This document shows positions 58,834-64,000 of a stretch of 64,000 nucleotides of DNA, piece after piece. This stretch comes from Halomonas sp. SSL-5. Lineage in GTDB: Bacteria > Pseudomonadota > Gammaproteobacteria > Pseudomonadales > Halomonadaceae. The stretch covers positions 115,433 through 179,432 of the forward strand of contig NZ_JAUYWF010000011.1 of assembly GCF_030708455.1 (NCBI RefSeq), in the 5' to 3' direction. Position 1 is the first letter of the stretch. Every line of letters starts with the position of its first letter. The translations under genes were made by a program, and so were the position numbers. Below the pieces are notes generated by a model that searched no databases, was not told where the DNA came from, and was given only the letters and a program-made list of their open reading frames with translations.

Positions 58834-59106
58834 AGTGATCACTCCTTCGTGCCGGAACCTCGCGATGAGGGTTCCGGTGGTTACCATCTCTTCCAGCCGC
58901 CCGAGGGCGAGCCGGAAGTCCTGGGTGATGGTGCTCACCAGAAGCCTGGCGGCCACACCATCTGCGCAGGCCACCCCCGGAGGGATGATTAAGCCGCCCT
59001 TCCGAAGAGAGGCGGCGCCTGCGGTCTTTGACGGTGCCCCGCCGGCGAGTCGTGACTCGACACGGGGACCGCAAAGTTATTGCTGAATGCTCGACCCGCT
59101 GACCGG
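58834..59106 (-). promoter_or_regulatory. L10 leader (autoregulatory rplJL leader)
   Basis: A 273-base untranslated region between rplA and rplJ with several GC-rich hairpins (for example GGAACC...GGTTCC near 58854-58880 and GCCGCC/GGCGGC near 58990-59020). The position and size match the ribosomal L10 leader to which L10-(L12)4 binds to repress translation. I infer the function from position; the fold was checked only by eye. Confidence 0.65.
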
Positions 59107-59799
59107 TCAGACCAGGCCAGAGTGATCGACGGTCACGCCCGGACCCATGGTCGTGGACAGGGTGACCTTCTTGAGATAGATGCCCTTGGAGGTGCTCGGC
59201 TTGAGCCTCTTCAGGTCGGCGACCAGCGCGTCCAGGTTGCCCTGAATGGCGGAAGCATCGAAGTCGACCTTGCCAAGGGTGGTATGGATGATGCCGTTCT
59301 TGTCGGTACGGAAACGCACCTGACCGGCCTTGGCGTTCTTGACCGCGGTAGCCACGTCCGGGGTCACGGTGCCGACCTTGGGGTTGGGCATCAGGCCGCG
59401 CGGACCCAGGATCTGACCCAGCTGGCCGACGACGCGCATGGCGTCCGGCGAGGCGATCACCACGTCGAAGTCGAGCTGGCCCTTCTTGACCTGCTCGGCC
59501 AGGTCGTCCATGCCGACGATATCGGCACCGGCTTCCTTGGCGGCGTCGGCGTTGGCACCCTGGGTGAACACGGCGACGCGGACGTCCTTGCCGGTACCGT
59601 TGGGCATCACGGTCGCGCCGCGAACCACCTGGTCGGATTTCCGTGGATCGACGCCCAGGTTGATGGCGACGTCCAGGGACTCCTTGAACTTGACCGTGGA
59701 CAGCTCGGCGAGCAGGGCCACGGCTTCCTCGAGAGAGTAGACCTTGGTGGAGTCGACCTTCTCGCTAATCATCTGTGCGCGCTTGGACAGCTTGGCCAT
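59107..59799 (-). CDS. rplA: 50S ribosomal protein L1
   Basis: 230 residues: [20 protein letters not shown], the core [20 protein letters not shown] and [20 protein letters not shown]. Autoregulates the L11 operon in E. coli. Two bases after rplK. Confidence 0.98.
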   Translation of the reverse strand: MAKLSKRAQMISEKVDSTKVYSLEEAVALLAELSTVKFKESLDVAINLGVDPRKSDQVVRGATVMPNGTGKDVRVAVFTQGANADAAKEAGADIVGMDDLAEQVKKGQLDFDVVIASPDAMRVVGQLGQILGPRGLMPNPKVGTVTPDVATAVKNAKAGQVRFRTDKNGIIHTTLGKVDFDASAIQGNLDALVADLKRLKPSTSKGIYLKKVTLSTTMGPGVTVDHSGLV

Positions 59800-59801
59800 G
59801 A

Positions 59802-60233
59802 TCAGAGACCCTCCACGTTCAGGCCCATGCTGCGGGCACTACCGGCAATGGTACGCACCGCGGCGTCGAGATCGGCAGCCGTCAGATCCGGCTCCTTGGT
59901 CTTGGCGATCTCTTCGAGCTGCTCACGGGTCACGGTACCGACCTTGTTCTTGTTCGGCTCACCGGAGCCGGACTTGATACCAGCCGCCTTCTTCAGCAGG
60001 ACCGCCGCGGGCGGGGTCTTGGTGATGAAGGTGAAGCTGCGGTCGGAATAGACGGTGATCACCACGGGAGTGGGCAGACCCGGTTCGATTTCCTGGGTCG
60101 CGGCGTTGAACGCCTTGCAGAACTCCATGATGTTCACGCCGTGCTGACCCAGCGCGGGGCCCACGGGGGGACTCGGGTTGGCCTTACCGGCTGCGACCTG
60201 CAGCTTGATGTAAGCCTGTACTTTCTTGGCCAT
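59802..60233 (-). CDS. rplK: 50S ribosomal protein L11
   Basis: 143 residues: [20 protein letters not shown] with the conserved prolines and [20 protein letters not shown]. The 83-base spacer from nusG has a GGGCCGCC/GGCGGCC hairpin and would include the L1-binding leader. Confidence 0.98.
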   Translation of the reverse strand: MAKKVQAYIKLQVAAGKANPSPPVGPALGQHGVNIMEFCKAFNAATQEIEPGLPTPVVITVYSDRSFTFITKTPPAAVLLKKAAGIKSGSGEPNKNKVGTVTREQLEEIAKTKEPDLTAADLDAAVRTIAGSARSMGLNVEGL

Positions 60234-60316
60234 GTTGGACTCCAGTTGGGTAGTAGCGCCTTGCGGCTCCCCGGTGTTGCGGCCGCCGTGGCGGCCCTGG
60301 CTGCATCGGTCGAGCG

Positions 60317-60850
60317 TTACTCTTTCTCGACCTGCGCGAATTCGAGTTCGACAGGTGTCGAGCGCCCGAAGATCAGCACGCTGACCTGGACGCGACTCTT
60401 GTCGTAGTTGACCTCCTCGACGACGCCGTTGAAATCGGCGAAGGGGCCATCGACGACCCGCACCGACTGACCGGGCTCGAACAGGGTCTTGGGCTTCGGC
60501 TTGTCGGTTCCATCCTGGACACGGCGCAGGATGGCGTCGGCCTCTTTCTGGGTGATGGGCGCCGGCTTCTCCTTGGTACCACCGATGAACCCCATCACGC
60601 GCGGGGTCTCGTTGACCAGGTGCCAGGTCTCGTCATCCATCTCCATCTCGACCAGCACGTAGCCGGGATAGAACTTGCGCTCGCTCTTGCGGCGCTTGCC
60701 GTCACGCATCTCGACGACTTCTTCGGTCGGCACCAGGATCTCGCCGAAGCGGTCCTCCATGCCGAACATCTTCACACGCTCGCCGAGGGAGCGCATGACA
60801 TGCTTCTCGAAGCCGGAGTAGGCGTGAACGACATACCAACGCTTGGACAT
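60317..60850 (-). CDS. nusG: transcription elongation factor NusG
   Basis: 177 residues from ATG 60850 ([20 protein letters not shown]); the longer frame to 61180 overlaps secE. NGN domain ~1-115 with [20 protein letters not shown], then a KOW domain [20 protein letters not shown] that binds Rho or S10. Confidence 0.98.
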   Translation of the reverse strand: MSKRWYVVHAYSGFEKHVMRSLGERVKMFGMEDRFGEILVPTEEVVEMRDGKRRKSERKFYPGYVLVEMEMDDETWHLVNETPRVMGFIGGTKEKPAPITQKEADAILRRVQDGTDKPKPKTLFEPGQSVRVVDGPFADFNGVVEEVNYDKSRVQVSVLIFGRSTPVELEFAQVEKE

Positions 60851-60858
60851 GGGGGCTC

Positions 60859-61227
60859 CTAACCGATAACGCCGGACATCGCCCAGCCAAGAAGGGTGTC
60901 GATCAGCCACAACATCAGGCCGACCACCAGCACGGCGACCAGCACGATGACCGTGGTCTGGATGGTCTCGGGCCGGGTCGGCCATACCACGCGTTGAATT
61001 TCTTTCTTGGCGGCACGGGCCAGATCGGCGAGCTCGCGACCCTTGGTGGTGGTGAATGCCACCACGGCAGCCAGCGCACTCAGCGCAACGACACCCAGCA
61101 CGCGGTAGAGCAGGGCCTGATCGGCGAAGTAGGTATTGCCCACCACGGCCAGGACCAGCAGAGTGACGACAACCGCCCACTTGAGCCCGTCGTGGCGCGA
61201 CTCCTGCACCTCGGCGTTATGTTTCAT
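60859..61227 (-). CDS. secE: Sec translocon subunit SecE
   Basis: 122 residues from ATG 61227 ([20 protein letters not shown]). Three membrane helices; before the last is the conserved amphipathic stretch [20 protein letters not shown]. The frame from 61329 would run into tRNA-Trp. Confidence 0.97.
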   Translation of the reverse strand: MKHNAEVQESRHDGLKWAVVVTLLVLAVVGNTYFADQALLYRVLGVVALSALAAVVAFTTTKGRELADLARAAKKEIQRVVWPTRPETIQTTVIVLVAVLVVGLMLWLIDTLLGWAMSGVIG

Positions 61228-61299
61228 GAAAACGAGACTCCTCAGGGCGCGGCAATCGAAACGTGAAATCTTCTGGGAACGCGCCAGCCTGGGGAAGGC

Positions 61300-61375
<76 letters not shown>

Positions 61376-61424
61376 GTATCTGCCTTGCTCCGCCCTTTGC
61401 AGGCGGCCTTCAACAGCGGGCGCC

Positions 61425-61453
61425 ATCATAGCGAAAGCCGCTTCGCCTGGCAA
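61425..61453 (-). promoter_or_regulatory. promoter of tRNA-Trp/secE/nusG
   Basis: TTGCCA (61453-61448), a 17-base spacer and TATGAT (61430-61425) on the minus strand, 50 bases before tRNA-Trp. Confidence 0.75.
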
Positions 61454-61492
61454 CCCCTCTCGCCGCCATGATCGTCCCAGCGGCGAGAAAGA

Positions 61493-61520
61493 GAAAAGGC
61501 GAGCCGTGGCTCGCCTTTTC
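61493..61520 (-). terminator. terminator after tRNA-Thr
   Basis: GAAAAGGCGAGC and GCTCGCCTTTTC form a 12-bp stem with a four-base loop, with TTTTC and further T residues on the transcript. It ends the tRNA-Tyr/Gly/Thr unit in the place where a tuf gene usually follows. Confidence 0.85.
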
Positions 61521-61524
61521 AATG

Positions 61525-61599
61525 TGGAGCTCATGGACGGATTTGAACCGTCGACCTCACCCTTACCAAGGGTGTGCTCTACCCCTGAGCTACATGAGC
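61525..61599 (-). tRNA. tRNA-Thr (GGT anticodon)
   Basis: 75 nt on the minus strand, starting GCTCATGTAGCTCAGGGGTA. Anticodon loop TTGGTAA, T-arm ACGGTTCAAATCCGT, CCA encoded. Confidence 0.97.
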
Positions 61600-61622
61600 C
61601 TAACCTTTGCATCCGAAGATGC

Positions 61623-61696
<74 letters not shown>

Positions 61697-61752
61697 CTAC
61701 CCACTCTTCACGGCCGCGATGGCATTGACCACAACATCATCGCGCCTGATTC

Positions 61753-61836
<84 letters not shown>

Positions 61837-61848
61837 AACTGGCGGCAT

Positions 61849-61876
61849 ATCTTATCACCGCTGATCCGGTTGTCAA
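61849..61876 (-). promoter_or_regulatory. promoter of the tRNA-Tyr/Gly/Thr unit
   Basis: TTGACA (61876-61871), a 16-base spacer and TAAGAT (61854-61849) on the minus strand; transcription would begin a few bases before tRNA-Tyr. Confidence 0.85.
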
Positions 61877-61958
61877 GTCGCTGTTTTATCAGCCTCTTCG
61901 ACCTCGAAGGATCACCGCTCACAGCGCCGCCCTTCGCCTCGGAACGCGGCGCATTGTG

Positions 61959-62798
61959 TCAAAGCAGCATGGAGAATGCAAGCCCGGCGCGAATCTTTTC
62001 CAGCGCCACTGGCGTCGGTACACAGGGAGCCCCCGCCATCCGCCCTGCCCGCTCGGCGGCGGTAAGGGGAAAGCAGGCCTCCAGCCCCCCGTAGACCATG
62101 TCGGGCCAGACGGCGTGGGGGACCTGGAGCCCCCGGGAGACGACCCGGGCATCGCCGCCGGTCAGCATCAACGGCAGGGCGACCCCCTCGCTGTCGCAGA
62201 CCTCGGCATAGACCCGATTGATGGCGCTGACCGCCGCCATGTAGATGCCGTGATTCACCGCCTCCACCGTGCGTCGGCCGGGTATCAGCAGCTCCTCCGG
62301 CTCGCTGTCGGGATCGATGGCCACATTGCGCGTGCCCAGCTTGAGGCTCTCCTTCATCAGGCGCAGCCCCGGCAGGATATACCCCCCCAGGTGGAGGCCG
62401 CCGGGCAGCACGAAATCGATGGTAATGGCGCTGCCGCAATCTACCGCACAGCAGCCACCCGCCAGCTGGTATCCGGCCAGCACACCCAGCCAGCGATCGA
62501 CACCCAGCCGCTCGGGCTCCTCGTAGCCGTTGGTGACGCCCAGTGCCTCGGGGCCCGAGCGCGCCACGTGCACGGCACCCACGCGCTGGCGCAGCAGCTG
62601 GACCGTCTCCTCGAGCACGCTACGCCTCGCGACGCTGGAGATGCGCACCGACTCAACCACATCGAGGTTGGGAATGTCGGCACCCGGCTTCCACTCCTCC
62701 CGGGTCCATACCGCACCGCGCGAGCGGATCTCGCTGCTGTCGACATCCTTGAGACGCCACTTGGAGAGGGTGTTGCCGATATCGAGATCGAGGATCAT
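61959..62798 (-). CDS. coaX: type III pantothenate kinase
   Basis: 279 residues. ASKHA-fold motifs: phosphate loop LDLDIGNTLSKW (3-14), ERLGVDRWLGVLAGYQ (about 96-111), the adenosine-side DCGSAITIDF (about 119-128) and GGYILPGLRLM. It makes 4'-phosphopantothenate for CoA. Overlaps birA by ATGA, so the two cofactor genes are co-translated. Confidence 0.97.
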   Translation of the reverse strand: MILDLDIGNTLSKWRLKDVDSSEIRSRGAVWTREEWKPGADIPNLDVVESVRISSVARRSVLEETVQLLRQRVGAVHVARSGPEALGVTNGYEEPERLGVDRWLGVLAGYQLAGGCCAVDCGSAITIDFVLPGGLHLGGYILPGLRLMKESLKLGTRNVAIDPDSEPEELLIPGRRTVEAVNHGIYMAAVSAINRVYAEVCDSEGVALPLMLTGGDARVVSRGLQVPHAVWPDMVYGGLEACFPLTAAERAGRMAGAPCVPTPVALEKIRAGLAFSMLL

Positions 62799-63778
62799 GA
62801 GCGCACACGCAGGCTGATTTCACCACCCGCCAGGCAGCGACGTCGGCCCTCTTGGGCCACCACCAGGTTACCGGAGGCATCGACGCCCTCGGCCACCGCC
62901 ACCTCTCGCGTATTACCGCTCAACACATCCACTTCCCGGCCGGTGAAGGCGTGGCGCGCGTTCCAGGCGTCGCGCCAGGGTGCAAAGCCATCGCGCTCGA
63001 ATTCCGCCACCAGCGGCAACAGCGCCTCCAGCAGGTCGGCCGCCAGGGCGTTGCGCGATACGCCGGTCGCCTGGTCCTCGACGGCGGCGCCCGGCTGCTC
63101 CAGGGTGCTGCGGAAGCCCTCGGGCAGGGAGACGTTGATCCCCATGCCGATCACCACCTCACAGGGGCCGGAGGCGTCACCGCTGACTTCCACCAGGATA
63201 CCCGCCAGTTTGCCATAGCCCCCTTCGGGCAGCTCCAGCAGGACGTCGTTGGGCCACTTCAGCAACGCTGACACTCCATGACGCTCCAGCACCCGGGCCA
63301 GCACTACCCCCACGGCGAGGCTCAGCCCCTCCAGGGCAGCGATGCCCGACTCCACCCGCCACCCCAGGGAGAGCATCAGGCTGCGGCCCCAGGGGGTGCT
63401 CCAGACGCGTCCACGACGGCCACGCCCGGCGCTCTGCTGCTCTACCAGGCATACCTCGCCGTGCCCTGCCCCCTGGTCGAAACGCTCGCGCAGGAAGGCG
63501 TTGGAAGATGGCAGCGTCTCCTCGACGAAAAGCCGAGTCAGGTGGGTGCGCGCCTGGCGAGAGAGGCCGGCGATGATGCGCGGCCCCTCGAGGAGCTCCA
63601 GGGGTTCGGCGAGACGATAGCCCTGCCCCTTGACCGCCTCCATGGTGATCCCCAGGGACTCGAGCTTGCGTAGCTGCTTCCATACTGCAGCACGGGACAC
63701 GCCGAGCTGCACACCGAGCTGCTCGCCCGAGTGGAACTCGCCGTCGCCGAGCAGGCGGATGAGGTCACCGATGGTCAT
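62795..63778 (-). CDS. birA: biotin-protein ligase / biotin repressor
   Basis: 327 residues from ATG 63778 (MTIGDLIRLLGDGEFHSGEQ); the frame to 63904 enters the rrn terminator. N-terminal winged helix GVQLGVSRAAVWKQLRKLE, so it is the bifunctional repressor class. Catalytic GRGRRGRVW (residues ~125-133, biotinyl-AMP loop), LKWPNDVLL and the C-terminal SH3-like domain. It attaches biotin to BCCP and represses bio genes when charged. Confidence 0.97.
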   Translation of the reverse strand: MTIGDLIRLLGDGEFHSGEQLGVQLGVSRAAVWKQLRKLESLGITMEAVKGQGYRLAEPLELLEGPRIIAGLSRQARTHLTRLFVEETLPSSNAFLRERFDQGAGHGEVCLVEQQSAGRGRRGRVWSTPWGRSLMLSLGWRVESGIAALEGLSLAVGVVLARVLERHGVSALLKWPNDVLLELPEGGYGKLAGILVEVSGDASGPCEVVIGMGINVSLPEGFRSTLEQPGAAVEDQATGVSRNALAADLLEALLPLVAEFERDGFAPWRDAWNARHAFTGREVDVLSGNTREVAVAEGVDASGNLVVAQEGRRRCLAGGEISLRVRS

Positions 63779-63883
63779 GCGTGGAATCCCGGACCGGAAA
63801 AACCCACATTCTATCGGATGCGGCACGTCCCCGGAAACGCAACGGCCCAGAAACACCTGGCCGCCGCATGGCACCCCAGACGC

Positions 63884-63920
63884 AAAAAGCCCCGACCATC
63901 TCACGATGATCGGGGCTTTT
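63884..63920 (-). terminator. rRNA operon terminator
   Basis: GCCCCGA/TCGGGGC arms with an inner GATGA/CCATC pairing and a T5 run on the minus strand, 10 bases after the 5S rRNA end. The A/T runs on both sides make it usable in both directions. Confidence 0.92.
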
Positions 63921-63929
63921 CTTAATAAG

Positions 63930-64000
63930 TGCCTGACGATGACCTACTCTCACATGGGGAGACCCCACACTACCATCGGCGCTGAGCGGTTTCACTGCTG
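63930..64000 (-). rRNA. rrf: 5S rRNA, 3' part (cut by the window edge)
   Basis: The minus strand carries the conserved 3' half of 5S rRNA: GTGAAACCGCTCAGC, CGCCGATGGTAGTGTGGGG, CTCCCCATGTGAGAGTAGG and the terminal GTCAGGCAC. The 5' part lies beyond 64000. It marks the end of an rrn operon that runs toward birA. Confidence 0.95.

Overview
The window reads as the chromosome of a GC-rich gammaproteobacterium, most likely a member of the Halomonadaceae (Halomonas-like). Basis: an rrn-birA-coaX-tRNA(Tyr,Gly,Thr)-tRNA(Trp)-secE-nusG-rplKAJL-rpoBC-str-S10-spc-alpha block in gammaproteobacterial order, a zinc-free long S14, an MvaT-type xenogeneic silencer and GC-rich third positions in the core. The genus is an inference from family resemblance; no search was run. 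|| Layout. (1) 1-10.7 kb, + strand: AT-richer accessory DNA. The first 4.3 kb has the structure of an integron cassette array: G^TTRRRY-like crossover points at 583/584, 2470/2471 and 4318/4319 bound one cassette with a membrane protein gene and one with an SMC/RecF-like ATPase gene. A PIN-domain gene with a 39-bp tandem repeat follows. Next come a 49-residue small-protein gene present twice as a ~430-bp direct repeat, transposase and recombinase remnants, a GGDEF-EAL gene split by an in-frame amber codon, and small orphan genes. A short hairpin repeat (core GCTTCTGGCCG) sits after nearly every + strand gene here and again at 20.8-22.5 kb. (2) 10.8-17.2 kb, - strand: a GC-rich Fe(III)-chelate uptake operon (binding protein, two permeases, ATPase, TonB-dependent receptor) with a Fur-like box. 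(3) 17.8-20.7 kb, + strand: an SsuABC/TauABC-like ABC operon ending in a DsrE-like gene. (4) 20.8-25.5 kb: more AT-rich accessory genes (ankyrin protein, orphan, MvaT silencer, XRE regulator divergent from a winged-helix/SF2-helicase pair over a perfect palindromic operator). (5) 26.0-30.5 kb: core MFS transporter (YajR-like) and divergent uvrA. (6) 30.8-63.8 kb, all - strand: rplQ back to birA, the translation/transcription super-cluster, with a 5S rRNA 3' end at the window edge. || How the parts relate. The right half is a conserved growth-gene block with recognisable promoters (tRNA-Tyr, tRNA-Trp/secE, str, S10), an L10 leader, an rplL-rpoB attenuator and terminators. One departure is the absence of a tuf gene between tRNA-Thr and tRNA-Trp. 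The left 26 kb is a patchwork: AT-rich cassette-like modules interrupted by GC-rich nutrient-uptake operons, with an MvaT-family gene that could silence the AT-rich parts. The likeliest undescribed material is the cassette array with its ATPase, the repeat-bearing PIN protein, the duplicated small-protein module and the XRE/wHTH/helicase locus. Roles in genome defence are inference only.
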